DNA of 64,000 nt from Ignavibacteria bacterium (GCA_014654705.1 JACVZY010000011.1:1-64000); one strand, 5' to 3'. Shown: positions 46,193 to 55,867, numbered from the stretch's first letter. Made by a program: numbers and translations. Notes: generated by a model not told the origin, from the sequence alone.

Positions 46193-47266
46193 CTAAGCTA
46201 TCTCTTGCCGTGAGACCAGTTCCCAAGCAGCATCGGCTACGCTCTCGGCTGAAACGAGCTTCATGCACTTGAAATGCCCTTTCGGACACGATTCGCGTCC
46301 GATATGCGTGCATGGGCGGCAGTCCACGGTAGCTTGTGCAATGCGGTGCGGAACGCGAAATGGCGCAAAACCCAATTCCGGCACCGTCGAGCCAAAGACC
46401 GTCACAAGCGGAACACCACGCGCTGCGGCAAGGTGCATCACGCCCGTATCGTTGCAAAGAAGCAGTGCGCATGAATCCAGTGTTCGTGCGGTGTCCGTGA
46501 GCGATGATGCGCCATAAGCATTTTGTAAACGCACCTTCCCTTCTAAAAGCGATGCTACACCTGCGCATAAGTCTGCATCTGCTTTCCCGCCCAAGAGGAC
46601 AATTTCGGATTCTCTGCCCTCACGCCGTAAGCGCTCCGTAAGTATGAGTGCGCTTTCCGCAAAATGCTCCGGCAGCCAGCGTTTTGTGGCGTGGTGCGCT
46701 CCTGGAGCAAGAGCAATGCGGACAATATCGGTTGTTATTGCTTGGCGAAGATGAAAAACATTCTCCTCCGGCAACCAAAATTCCAAACCCTGCCCGTCAT
46801 CGTGTACGCCCAGCACTGAAGCGGTTTCACGGTAGCGCTCGGTACTATGCAGCGTTTTGGAATGAAAATTGCTTTTCAAATGCACAAGAGCAAGTTTGTG
46901 GACGCGATGCTTCTTGATACGGCGTACATTTTCCCCCAGCCCGCTTCTGATAAGGCGTGAGCGGTGATTGCGCTGAAGGTCGAGAATCCAATCGTAGCGC
47001 GTGTTGCCTGTCGTTTCTGCAAGCGATTGTTGGATTTCTTTTTTCCACCGAGAAAGTTCAGCACGAGTAAATGAACGTTTGTAGGCGTGGACACTGCGGC
47101 AATGCGGGTTGTAGCGGAAAATGTCGCTCCATTCTTCATTCGTGCACACGTCTATCCGCGCATCGGGAAACTGCGTGCGGAGTTCACGGACAAGCATTGT
47201 GGCGAGCAGCACATCGCCCATAGAACTGAGACGAATGACAAGAACTGAACGAATTATTGGAAGCAT
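46193..47266 (-). CDS. Glycosyltransferase family 9 (heptosyltransferase-like)
   Basis: 357 residues. The N-terminal IIRSVLVIRLSSMGDVLLAT is the GT9 acceptor-side motif, and the C-terminal half has LAPGAHHATKRW, ILLGGKADADL and CNDTGVMHLAAARGVPLVTV with GST next, the ADP-heptose-binding signature. GT9 enzymes add heptose to lipopolysaccharide core at the inner face of the inner membrane. A second GT9 gene lies at 60787. It diverges from the small gene at 47389 with 122 nt between starts. Confidence 0.9.
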   Translation of the reverse strand: MLPIIRSVLVIRLSSMGDVLLATMLVRELRTQFPDARIDVCTNEEWSDIFRYNPHCRSVHAYKRSFTRAELSRWKKEIQQSLAETTGNTRYDWILDLQRNHRSRLIRSGLGENVRRIKKHRVHKLALVHLKSNFHSKTLHSTERYRETASVLGVHDDGQGLEFWLPEENVFHLRQAITTDIVRIALAPGAHHATKRWLPEHFAESALILTERLRREGRESEIVLLGGKADADLCAGVASLLEGKVRLQNAYGASSLTDTARTLDSCALLLCNDTGVMHLAAARGVPLVTVFGSTVPELGFAPFRVPHRIAQATVDCRPCTHIGRESCPKGHFKCMKLVSAESVADAAWELVSRQEIA

Positions 47267-47388
47267 AAAAACAAGACGTGAGTTTTTTCGTGAAATATCG
47301 TACTTTGCAAGTTCCTACGTTTTGTACTCGTGTGCAAATGGAATATTTTGCAGTCATTACTTTTTTTACCCCTTAACCAACAGCACCC

Positions 47389-47775
47389 ATGCCGCCGGAA
47401 CCAGTACAAGAAGATATTGTCGAGGTGATTCTCCGTGAAATACCGGAATTTGCTGGCAATGACAAACGAATGTTGTTGGACAAACAGCAGCTTTATGCCG
47501 CATTCCCAAAGATGGGCGTAGGCGTAGGGCTGAATGCGGCGGTTATCAGGCAGCTTGTCAGGCTTTGTAACACGGGGTACACGCAGGTAGTGGCAATTAT
47601 TATTCGTGGATTTTTGCGTCTGCCGGACGAATCGTCGCGCCAGAAAGATGCCGCCACTGTGGATGTACGAGTTATTCTGCTGAATGCTGAGGGCAAGGAA
47701 TCAACACATGACTACACGTTGCTTTGCCATTACCAGCCCTTGCTGAAGGCGTTTGAAGTGATGAACATCTCCTAA
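47389..47775 (+). CDS. Hypothetical protein, 128 residues
   Basis: No family recognised. The sequence starts MPPEPVQEDIVEVILREIPE, has a Gly-containing middle (FPKMGVGVGLNAAVIRQLV) and ends in a beta-rich LLCHYQPLLKAFEVMNIS. It is soluble with no signal or membrane helix. It opens the plus-strand run with ruvA 77 nt downstream, so it may be cotranscribed with ruvA; coding potential is supported by a coherent composition and a terminal stop close to the next gene. Confidence 0.65.
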   Translation: MPPEPVQEDIVEVILREIPEFAGNDKRMLLDKQQLYAAFPKMGVGVGLNAAVIRQLVRLCNTGYTQVVAIIIRGFLRLPDESSRQKDAATVDVRVILLNAEGKESTHDYTLLCHYQPLLKAFEVMNIS

Positions 47776-47852
47776 TTTATCAGTTCCCCTCAAGGTTTCA
47801 GGATACTTCGTATCATTTTTTCGTTTTATTTTTTGCATCCATTCTACGCACT

Positions 47853-48464
47853 ATGATTGCTCAACTTCGCGGTTCGCTTGTTCATAAAACGCCCGTTGAT
47901 GTCGTGATAGACTGTGGCGGCGTTGGTTATCAGGTTTCGGTCTCGACGATTACTTCCGATAAACTGCCCGATGTCGGTGCGCCCGTTACACTGCTGACAA
48001 TGATGATTGTCCGCGAAGATGCACAGCAGCTTTTTGGATTCTTGAGCGATGCCGAGCGTGATATTTTCAAATTGCTTATTTCCATTAGCGGTATCGGACC
48101 CAAAATTGCCATTACGATTTTGTCTGCCGGCAATTTGCCCGAACTGCAGGATACCATCATGCGAGGCGACCTTTCGCGCTTGCAAAAACTGCCCGGTGTA
48201 GGCAAAAAGACAGCCGAACGGATTATTGTGGAGTTGAAGGACAAAATCGGTAAGGTAGAAGGCTTCGAGGAATCGCCCGAAGACGCGATTGCAAGCGCCA
48301 CGCAGCGCGATGTGCGCGAAGAAACCCTTGCCGCGATGGTCAAACTCGGCTACCAACGCGCCGCCGCCGACAAAGCCATCAAGTCCGCGCTCCAAGCTGA
48401 CCCAAATGTCCAATTTACAGTCGAGCAGCTTTTGCGCAAAGCTCTTCGCAACGTGCTTCGTTAA
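47853..48464 (+). CDS. ruvA: Holliday junction branch migration protein RuvA
   Basis: 203 residues. RuvA binds four-way junctions and loads RuvB. Domain I (MIAQLRGSLVHKTPVDVVID and following), two helix-hairpin-helix motifs (LISISGIGPKIAITIL; LQKLPGVGKKTAERIIVELK with the conserved GVG) and C-terminal domain III (AAMVKLGYQRAAADKAIKSA), which contacts RuvB, are all present. RuvB and RuvC are not adjacent. The next gene begins 24 nt downstream. Confidence 0.96.
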   Translation: MIAQLRGSLVHKTPVDVVIDCGGVGYQVSVSTITSDKLPDVGAPVTLLTMMIVREDAQQLFGFLSDAERDIFKLLISISGIGPKIAITILSAGNLPELQDTIMRGDLSRLQKLPGVGKKTAERIIVELKDKIGKVEGFEESPEDAIASATQRDVREETLAAMVKLGYQRAAADKAIKSALQADPNVQFTVEQLLRKALRNVLR

Positions 48465-48488
48465 TTCTTCTCATTTTTTTTCTGCTTC

Positions 48489-51167
48489 ATGGATAGTCTT
48501 ATTTCATTCTTGCAAAAAATATCGCAGACACCGCGCCGAAAGCGGTCTGTACGTTCTCTGGCGTATTCTCTTCTGCTTGCTTTTCTCTTGACAACCCTTA
48601 CGGTCTTTGCTCAAAAAAACGTCGGGAAGCCTGAACGAATGCAGGAAACGGTGAAAGCAACGTCCGAAGGTCGTGATTTCTGGGTGTGTTTCCAGAAAAA
48701 TGATAATGAATCGAAGCGTGACCCCCGCACAGGAAAGCTCCCGCAGTTGAATCAGCTTTTTTTGGAGTTATTCATTACCTCCAATGAAGATACACGAGTT
48801 CGTATTGAGATTGACGGGCTGCTCTTCAAGCAAGAAAGCCGGATACGGGGTGGAACCGTGCTGCAAGTTCGTATCGACACTGCTGCACAGGTTCGTTCCA
48901 GTGAAGTGCCGGAGCGTCTCGCCGTGCATATTACCTCCGAAAAGCCTGTTAGTGTCTACGGTCTTAGCCATCGCTTTCAAACAACCGATAGTTTTATGGG
49001 CTTGCCCGTGGAAGCGCTTGGAACGGAGTACCGTGCTATTGCGTACTACCGATTGACCGAAAGTCTTATCGGGCAGCTTGCCGTGATTGCCACTGACGAT
49101 AGTACAAGCGTTACCATTACGCCAACATCTCTTACCGCAGCAGGCAGACCTGCCAACGTGCCTTTTACTGTGCAACTCCGCAAGGGTGATGTTTATCAGG
49201 TTAGCGGCGCATCTGCAGGCAAAAGTCTGGTATCGGATTTGACAGGAACGTTGGTGCAATCAAATAAGCCCATTGCAGTCTTTAGCGGGCATAGTGGCGC
49301 ATACATACCGATTCCCGAGCAGGGGTATAATCATCTTGTCGAGCAGCTTCCGCCGGTATCGGCGTGGGGTCGGCATTATTACGTCGGGAAATTTTTCGGG
49401 CGTACCAAATCCACAATTCGAGTCGTCGCGGCGGAAAATGACACGAAGGTCTTTTCCAATGGGCAGCTTGTGTCTGTGCTGAATGCGGGCGAATTCTACG
49501 AAGATGGTAACGTAACAAGCCACACTCAAATCACGGGCGACAAGCGTATTATGGTTGCCCAGTTCGCGCACGGTTATGTAAACTCGCTGGATTCCATTGG
49601 TGACCCGATGATGATTTTGATAACCCCGACACAGCAATTCTTGAAGCACTACCGTATGGCGACACCGATTCGCGGTGAGTGGCGGCATTACGTCAATATC
49701 GTCGTTCCGCGCCAAGCGGCTTCCAGTCTGAGAATTGACGGCAAACCCGTGAGTGAAAAAGCCTTTGTGCCCTTTGGTGAAAGCCGTTACGACCTCGCGC
49801 AAATCAGCCTTGGTTTTGGAACGCACACTTTTGACTGCAATGAGCCGTTTGGTTTGTATAGTTATGGTTTTGGCTACGGTCAAGATAGCTACGATGCGTA
49901 CGGTAATATGATTGGGCAGTCTTTTCTTCAGCTAACTGCCGTGAAGGATACCTTGCCGCCTACGATGGATATTTTGTACACAAAATCGCAGAATGCGGCA
50001 CGAGAGAAAACACCCACTTCAAATAATGGAGAGCAAACAACCGCAAAGCTGCTTCAGCGCACATTGGCGGACTCGCTCACGGCGGAAGAGCAATTCGAGC
50101 AACTCCTTCAGCGCCGTGCATTGGCGAGGCTTCAGTTGAGCGATGGAGAAGTCGGCGGGCGGCTCTTGAAGCCGCTTACGGCAGCCGCAAGCGGACGGGC
50201 AAAGATACTCATCCGTGATGACCGCGAAGATGACCGTGGGCTTGCTTCGGCGCGGGTGATAAATTCGGGCGGTTTAGTGCTTTCTGAGCCAATTGTTTCT
50301 GCTGGAGCGCCCCAAGCCGAACTCGCTTTCGATGAAACGCTCCAGACCGGAAGCGGTCGGGCACTTTTGGAACTCAGCGATATTGCAGGAAATAAAAGCA
50401 TTTACACGCTTTGCTTTGCGAAAGACCAACTCGGTACGGACAATCTTCTGACGCTGACCCAAGGAGAAACGGACTATTGCCCCAAGCGCACCCTGTGGTA
50501 CGCAGGCGTGTATGGCTCCGTAGGCATTACAACGCATGACGCACGTTTTGGAGCGCTGCCCGGCATACCTGCTGTGGGAACATTTTCCAGCGACCAAAGT
50601 GCGAGTATTCTGCCAACGGGCGTTGGTGTGGTGTTGGGGCATCGTCTGTCGTCGCTTCTTGGTGTATCGGTGCGTGCTGGGCTGGAGCGCTTTCCGGGAA
50701 GTCTTCGCGCTGCTGACACTGTTGTAGCGGGTTCTGTGAGGCTTTTGGATGGTTCGCTTGCCCCGCTCTGGCTTGCGCAGACACTGAGTTTGCAAAACTC
50801 ATACTTGTCCTTAACGCTTGCGGGAGAGATATTCATAACAAATAATTTCTATGCACTTTTGGGCGTAAAAGCCGCATATGCACTCAGCAAAGCAGTAGAT
50901 TCTCGCGCTGAGGTGGTAACGCCGGATAATTTCAAACTCCTTGACCGCCCGGAAAATAAAGCTCGCACACTTACGGGCGAACTTCCAGCTCTGCAAACAT
51001 TGATTCCATCGGCTGTTGGCGGTATGGGTATTACTCTTCCGGTGTGGCGTAATATCGCCTTTTGCGCAGAAGCACTCTATTCGTATCCGCTTGGAAGTGT
51101 TGTAGATGGCGGCTCATGGCGCATTTCGCAAGTCACGCTTAATATCGGTGCAAGGGTGCGACTATGA
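48489..51167 (+). CDS. Surface protein: IgGFc-binding-like domain fused to an outer-membrane-like C-terminus
   Basis: 892 residues. The signal region (SLLLAFLLTTLTVFAQ) is followed by GRDFWVCFQKN and a domain of about 60-480 with IGQLAVIATDDSTSVTITPT, SDLTGTLVQSNKPIAVFSGH and NHLVEQLPPVSAWGRHYYVG, the pattern of IgGFc-binding protein N-terminal domains, which occur in large Bacteroidetes surface proteins. After a linker (about 490-620) the C-terminal 250 residues look like beta strands ending in a hydrophobic/basic strand (QVTLNIGARVRL), as in outer-membrane barrels or PorP-like proteins. This suggests a membrane-anchored adhesin. The stop overlaps ccmB by 4 nt. Confidence 0.72.
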   Translation: MDSLISFLQKISQTPRRKRSVRSLAYSLLLAFLLTTLTVFAQKNVGKPERMQETVKATSEGRDFWVCFQKNDNESKRDPRTGKLPQLNQLFLELFITSNEDTRVRIEIDGLLFKQESRIRGGTVLQVRIDTAAQVRSSEVPERLAVHITSEKPVSVYGLSHRFQTTDSFMGLPVEALGTEYRAIAYYRLTESLIGQLAVIATDDSTSVTITPTSLTAAGRPANVPFTVQLRKGDVYQVSGASAGKSLVSDLTGTLVQSNKPIAVFSGHSGAYIPIPEQGYNHLVEQLPPVSAWGRHYYVGKFFGRTKSTIRVVAAENDTKVFSNGQLVSVLNAGEFYEDGNVTSHTQITGDKRIMVAQFAHGYVNSLDSIGDPMMILITPTQQFLKHYRMATPIRGEWRHYVNIVVPRQAASSLRIDGKPVSEKAFVPFGESRYDLAQISLGFGTHTFDCNEPFGLYSYGFGYGQDSYDAYGNMIGQSFLQLTAVKDTLPPTMDILYTKSQNAAREKTPTSNNGEQTTAKLLQRTLADSLTAEEQFEQLLQRRALARLQLSDGEVGGRLLKPLTAAASGRAKILIRDDREDDRGLASARVINSGGLVLSEPIVSAGAPQAELAFDETLQTGSGRALLELSDIAGNKSIYTLCFAKDQLGTDNLLTLTQGETDYCPKRTLWYAGVYGSVGITTHDARFGALPGIPAVGTFSSDQSASILPTGVGVVLGHRLSSLLGVSVRAGLERFPGSLRAADTVVAGSVRLLDGSLAPLWLAQTLSLQNSYLSLTLAGEIFITNNFYALLGVKAAYALSKAVDSRAEVVTPDNFKLLDRPENKARTLTGELPALQTLIPSAVGGMGITLPVWRNIAFCAEALYSYPLGSVVDGGSWRISQVTLNIGARVRL

Positions 51168-51835
51168 GGATGCTGCGAAGTGTGATTGCTGTTTTTCTCA
51201 AAGATGTTCGTAGTGAAGTCAAGACGCGCTATGCGATGAATGCTATTTTAATGTTCGTGTTGACTGCAGTCGCTGTTATTGCATTTAGCTCAGCAGGAGA
51301 AAAAATCACCAATGGCATAGCGGCTTCTATGCTGTGGATAGTCCTTTTTTTTAGTGCGATGACGGGCTTGCAGAAAAGTTTTGTGAGTGAAGAGGAGCGT
51401 GGTACGTCGCTGATACTCAGTCTTCATGCGCCTTCGCTGGCTATTTACTTTGGCAAACTGCTCTTTAATATGGCGCTGACGCTGTTGCTCTATGGCTTGG
51501 CAACGATTGCATTTTTTGTGTTTATCAATGATGTCGAAATTCGTTCACCACTGCTTTTCTGGACAAGTTTTGTGCTCGGAAGCCTCGCTACGGCAAGTGC
51601 GACGACGATTATTGCGGCTATTATTGCAAAGGCAAACACCAAAGCGGCACTTTTTCCGGTGCTATCGTTTCCGGTGCTTCTGCCGCTTATCCTTTCCGGC
51701 GTAGAAACCACCTACCAAGCGCTTTCCGGCGTTGCTTTCGCCGAGGCACGGAATAATTTTCAAATTATCGGCGCATATATGGTCGTGGTGATTGCTGTCT
51801 CCTTTATGCTTTTTGATTTTGTCTGGAAAGAGTAA
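51164..51835 (+). CDS. ccmB: Heme exporter permease CcmB
   Basis: 223 residues with six membrane helices. FLKDVRSEVKTRYAMNAILM at the start, LWIVLFFSAMTGLQKSFVSE followed by EERGTSL, and the PVLSFPVLLPLILSGVETT segment are typical CcmB. CcmB works with CcmA, CcmC and CcmD in handing heme to CcmE for c-type cytochrome assembly. None of those is near, and the gene is translationally coupled (ATGA) to an unrelated surface protein, an unusual place. meaB starts 18 nt downstream. Confidence 0.9.
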   Translation: MRMLRSVIAVFLKDVRSEVKTRYAMNAILMFVLTAVAVIAFSSAGEKITNGIAASMLWIVLFFSAMTGLQKSFVSEEERGTSLILSLHAPSLAIYFGKLLFNMALTLLLYGLATIAFFVFINDVEIRSPLLFWTSFVLGSLATASATTIIAAIIAKANTKAALFPVLSFPVLLPLILSGVETTYQALSGVAFAEARNNFQIIGAYMVVVIAVSFMLFDFVWKE

Positions 51836-51853
51836 TCAACAATGGAGGCAACG

Positions 51854-52876
51854 ATGAATGGCGATGTACTGTCAACAGGAAGCAAGCCGATGATAAGTAT
51901 TCAATCACTTGCTGAGGCGCTCTGCTCCGGCAGTCGCCGTGCCTTAGCAAAGGCAATTACGCTTGTGGAAAGTGCTCGGGTGGAGGATGCGGACACAGCG
52001 CAAGAACTCTTGAACATGATTCTGCCTCACACAGGGAAGTCAAGGAGAATCGGGATTACCGGTGTGCCGGGCGTGGGAAAAAGCACGTTTATTGAGGCAT
52101 TCGGACTCATGCTCATTCAGGCAAATAAAAAAGTAGCCGTGCTGGCAATAGATCCGTCGAGCGAGCGCACGGGCGGCAGTATTCTAGGCGATAAGACCCG
52201 TATGATGGAGCTTTCGCGTTCCCTGAGCGCCTTTATTCGCCCTTCGCCCGCAGGCACTACGCTGGGCGGTGTTGCGCGGCGCACCCGCGAAACGATGCTG
52301 CTCTGCGAGGCAGCAGGATTTGATATTGTGCTTGTCGAAACGGTTGGTGTTGGGCAGTCGGAAACAGCTGTTGCGCAGATGGTCGATTTTTTTCTTGTGC
52401 TGGCGCTTGCTGGTGCCGGGGACGAGCTGCAAGGAATGAAGCGAGGTATTATGGAACTTGCCGACGGTATCGCTATCAATAAGGCGGAAGCTGCGAACCG
52501 TGAAGCGGCCGAGCGTGCCGCGCAGCATATTCGGAACGGGTTGCACTTCGCAACGCCAAAATACGAGGATTGGCAAGTGCCCGTCGTGTTGTGCAGCGCT
52601 GTGGAGCGGAGTGGTTTGGAAGAAATTTGGGGAACCATTACGCGGTTTGCTGAGGAGAATCCCGAGCGAATCAAGCAATTACGACGCTCACAAGCAGTCC
52701 GCTGGATGCGCGAAACTGTGAATAACGGTCTTCAGCGCTTGGTGGAGCGTGAGCCGGAGCTTCGCGCTCTCAAGAGCGCACTAGAGCAAAGCGTGTTCGA
52801 GGAAACACTCTCGCCAACATCGGCAGCGGCACAGTTTCTGGGGGCGCTGGAAGCGGTGTGGAGAAAGGGGCTGTAA
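51854..52876 (+). CDS. meaB: MeaB/ArgK-type GTPase (methylmalonyl-CoA mutase chaperone)
   Basis: 340 residues. MeaB protects and reloads B12-dependent methylmalonyl-CoA mutase. Walker A GVPGVGKST, LAIDPSSERTGGSILGDKTR, DIVLVETVGVGQSE with the G3 region, and NKAE as the NKxD-like base-recognition motif are present, with the helical C-terminal dimerisation arm. I chose ATG 51854 rather than 51842 because GGAGG (51844-51848) lies 5 nt before it, inside the longer reading. The mutase genes are not in the window. It converges with folD, 7 nt between stops. Confidence 0.93.
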   Translation: MNGDVLSTGSKPMISIQSLAEALCSGSRRALAKAITLVESARVEDADTAQELLNMILPHTGKSRRIGITGVPGVGKSTFIEAFGLMLIQANKKVAVLAIDPSSERTGGSILGDKTRMMELSRSLSAFIRPSPAGTTLGGVARRTRETMLLCEAAGFDIVLVETVGVGQSETAVAQMVDFFLVLALAGAGDELQGMKRGIMELADGIAINKAEAANREAAERAAQHIRNGLHFATPKYEDWQVPVVLCSAVERSGLEEIWGTITRFAEENPERIKQLRRSQAVRWMRETVNNGLQRLVEREPELRALKSALEQSVFEETLSPTSAAAQFLGALEAVWRKGL

Positions 52877-52883
52877 CGGATTT

Positions 52884-53765
52884 TTAATACACTTCACCTG
52901 CTGCGGAACGATATGTATTCAGCATGAGCATCGCAATCGTCATTGGTCCCACACCGCCCGGCACGGGAGTAATAGCAGAGGCTTTTGCTGCTGCGCTCTC
53001 GAAATGTACATCACCCACCAAGCGTGTTCCCTTCGGGGCTGTGGGGTCGTCAATACGATTTATGCCGACATCAATCACCACCACGCCGTCCTTGAGGTCG
53101 CGCCCGTGAATTGCCTCCGGTGCACCGACTGCTGCCACTAAAATATCCGCATCGCGGGTGTAGCGCGTTATGTCTGGTGCGGCTGTGTGGCAAATTGTTA
53201 CGATAGCGTTTGCGTGAGGAGTTTTTTGATAGAGCAGGTTTGCCATCGGCTTGCCGACAATATTGCTTCGACCGACTACTACGGCGTGTTTGCCTTTAAT
53301 ATCAATCTGTGCCCGCTTCAGAATTTCCATCACGCCTGCGGGCGTACAGGGTGCATAGCAGGGCAGCCCAGCCACCAGACGACCGACATTTTCAGGATGA
53401 AAGCCATCCACGTCTTTTGAGGGGTGAATTGTCAAGAGTACACGTTGTTCGTCGATGTGGTCAGGAAGTGGTAGCTGCACAAGAATCCCGTGAATACGAG
53501 GGTCGGCGTTCCACGCTTGCACTTGTGCCAGCACATCGGCTTCGGTGATGGTAGTGGGTTTTTCCAGCACAACGGAATAGAAACCAAGCTCTTCGCAGGC
53601 TTTTGCTTTGGAGCGCACATAAACGTGCGAAGCGGGATTCTCGCCCACAAGCAGCACCGCCAGTCCCGGCTGGATACCGCGCGATTGCATAAGCGCTTGT
53701 GTTTTTACGCCAACTTCTGTGCGGACATCCTGAGCGATTGCTTTGCCGTCGAGAATCTGTGTCAT
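52884..53765 (-). CDS. folD: Bifunctional methylenetetrahydrofolate dehydrogenase/cyclohydrolase FolD
   Basis: 293 residues. FolD interconverts 5,10-methylene-, methenyl- and 10-formyl-THF in one-carbon metabolism. VGENPASHVYVRSKAKACEE contains the catalytic Tyr and Lys; GILVQLPLPDHI, DGFHPENVGRL, VVGRSNIVGKPMANLL (NADP loop) and TPVPGGVGPMTIAMLM are all family signatures. It lies downstream of, and in the same direction as, the phosphodiester glycosidase gene with a 65-nt gap. Confidence 0.97.
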   Translation of the reverse strand: MTQILDGKAIAQDVRTEVGVKTQALMQSRGIQPGLAVLLVGENPASHVYVRSKAKACEELGFYSVVLEKPTTITEADVLAQVQAWNADPRIHGILVQLPLPDHIDEQRVLLTIHPSKDVDGFHPENVGRLVAGLPCYAPCTPAGVMEILKRAQIDIKGKHAVVVGRSNIVGKPMANLLYQKTPHANAIVTICHTAAPDITRYTRDADILVAAVGAPEAIHGRDLKDGVVVIDVGINRIDDPTAPKGTRLVGDVHFESAAAKASAITPVPGGVGPMTIAMLMLNTYRSAAGEVY

Positions 53766-53830
53766 TGTGCGGTGTTTTTGAGGGGTTGAGAAAAGTGAGA
53801 GGCTACAAACAAGTTCGACTGATAGCGTAC

Positions 53831-55867
53831 TTACTTACGATCTTCAGGTTTGTGTTCTTGCATGAGCAAACTTTGTTCAGTTTCCGAAGAATTGGACGCA
53901 TCTTGGCGAGGCGTACCACCGGGGCGTTGCTCGGATTTGGAAGGTTGCTTGCCGATTGGCTTGGTAATGAGTTTGCGCTTGGGCTGAAGACGCTCTGCAC
54001 TAGGGTCTTGCTGCACAATACCCAAAGCTATAGAAACGGGGCGTGTACCGCCGATTGAACTATTCACCGAACCACGCACAACCATTGATGCCGATGCGCC
54101 GCCGTCCAGATTTACTGCGTGATACGCGCCAATTTGCTTCATGCCTTCGGCAAGTTCTTGGAGCGTCATTCCGGTTGTACCGGCTTCCGTATCGGTGGGG
54201 TCGGTTGTAACGAGGTAGAGCATCGTACCGCTCGAATTTGTCCCAATTGCGGTTCGCGGTAGCTTTTGCGTGATAAAGTTTCGTCCTGTTGTACTTTCCT
54301 CTGTTGCTTCGTGCCGCGCAATACCGCTTCGCACCAAACGCGGAGTACCAGAAACCGCATGAACAAAGGGAACGCTGGAATAAGCGTTGGTCTTGAACAT
54401 GAGGGTTACTTTGTCGCCCGGGCGTGGTAATTCGCTCTCGTCAATATTTCTGCCGAAGGAGATGACAACACCATTCTGAGGCACTGCCACTGCGCCGGTA
54501 TCAATTTCTACTACCCGGCACACTACTTCTTCGTTTATCATTGGCGTAGAGGCGTAGAGCAGTGTTGCTTTATAGAGCGGGCGCTCGGCAGCATAGATAC
54601 GGCGTTGTGTTTCAAGGGTTTTTTGAAGTTGACTTTGTGTGAGCTTCTCGTCTATTGGAAAGCCGTTGTCCTTTGTTTTGGTTTTGCTTGCGCTGGTTTT
54701 GGTCATGCTTGATGTTCCCTGCTCTACATTACCGACGGGGAGCGTAGGAGCAATCGGGACTTCTTTTCCTGCAAAATGGTTGTAGAGCACAACACCGTTT
54801 GGATTCAGGCGAGCGTTGACCGTCTCGACAGGAAAACTTGTTTCGCGGGTGCGCAGCGTGGCGCTAATGCTGAAGCGATCAATGTACATTCGATTTTGGC
54901 GGTCAAAAAAGCACGACGACCACCCTTTGTATTGTCCCATCTCAAGCACTTCACCATTCACAACAGCCGGTCCGAGCGGTGTATTATAGTAGCTACGCCA
55001 GAAGTTAGCATTGACCATGCCTTGCAATGTACCTGTTTTGCCTGAATCTGCGCGGTTGGCGATAGCAGGAAGGCTTTCCAAGCCATTTGCCAGATTCTCT
55101 GCTTTCCAGAGCGAAACGCCCACCTCCGGCTTGGTTCTATCTACCTCCAAAACATGGATAGAGTGCTTGCTGCCGGTGCTGATGATGTAATGCTTGTAGC
55201 GTACACCGGGCATGAGTTCTTCATCTTGCAAGGTTTCATGCCACGTCTCAGCAAAGGATGCCTGTGCTTTGAGAACTTTTTCGGAAACAGTGCGTGTGGG
55301 CGCAACTGCATACCGCGAGGAAGACCTTTTGGAACGGTAACGAGAGCTATAATACTTGCGTGAATGTCTTTTTCCCGTTGCGCGAGCGTATTTTTTAGAC
55401 GACGATTTTGCTGAGGAGCGGTAACGACTGGAATATTTTTTCTTGCTTGATGTGTTATAGCGGCTCGTCGTCTTGGTCGTGAGCGTTTTGCTTACAGAGG
55501 TTTTGCTGGCGGTTGAACTTGATGGACGCTGCGCGTATCGTTTTGCGGAGGCTTTTCGTGCGACGGCTCGTTTTGCTGCGCTTTTGCTGATAATGCTTTT
55601 GGTCGCCGTCGTTTTTTTTGGCGTACTTTGGGGAATAGAATTTTTCGCTGAAGAAGGTCTGAACTTCTTCGTACGTGATTTTCGTGTCTGGGGTTGTGCA
55701 GGATTTGCTTTTGCCGAGGTGGTTGCGTTGCCGCGCCCAGAAGCACTTTGCGCCGTTATCGCGCTTGGCATTGTGAGAATGGGCACTGCCGCTTCGAGAG
55801 CGTCAGCAGAGATGAGGCAGCCACAGGCAATAAGCGCAAAGGCGCGTAGGGAGGCTTGATGCTTCAT
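53831..55867 (-). CDS. Secreted phosphodiester glycosidase-domain protein with basic Ser/Lys/Arg/Tyr-rich region
   Basis: 678 residues. A signal-like N-terminus (LIACGCLISADALEAAVP) leads into residues 45-190, a low-complexity stretch rich in Ser, Lys, Arg, Tyr and Thr. The rest matches the NAGPA/phosphodiester glycosidase family: GMVNANFW, GPAVVNGEVLEM, NGVVISFGRNIDE, RTAIGTNSSGTMLYLVTTD and AYHAVNLDGGASASMVVRG, where the DGG(A/G)S motif is the family hallmark. A short basic tail ends the protein. It may bind anionic surface polymers through the basic region. It lies 33 nt downstream of the membrane-protein gene. Confidence 0.85.
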   Translation of the reverse strand: MKHQASLRAFALIACGCLISADALEAAVPILTMPSAITAQSASGRGNATTSAKANPAQPQTRKSRTKKFRPSSAKNSIPQSTPKKTTATKSIISKSAAKRAVARKASAKRYAQRPSSSTASKTSVSKTLTTKTTSRYNTSSKKKYSSRYRSSAKSSSKKYARATGKRHSRKYYSSRYRSKRSSSRYAVAPTRTVSEKVLKAQASFAETWHETLQDEELMPGVRYKHYIISTGSKHSIHVLEVDRTKPEVGVSLWKAENLANGLESLPAIANRADSGKTGTLQGMVNANFWRSYYNTPLGPAVVNGEVLEMGQYKGWSSCFFDRQNRMYIDRFSISATLRTRETSFPVETVNARLNPNGVVLYNHFAGKEVPIAPTLPVGNVEQGTSSMTKTSASKTKTKDNGFPIDEKLTQSQLQKTLETQRRIYAAERPLYKATLLYASTPMINEEVVCRVVEIDTGAVAVPQNGVVISFGRNIDESELPRPGDKVTLMFKTNAYSSVPFVHAVSGTPRLVRSGIARHEATEESTTGRNFITQKLPRTAIGTNSSGTMLYLVTTDPTDTEAGTTGMTLQELAEGMKQIGAYHAVNLDGGASASMVVRGSVNSSIGGTRPVSIALGIVQQDPSAERLQPKRKLITKPIGKQPSKSEQRPGGTPRQDASNSSETEQSLLMQEHKPEDRK

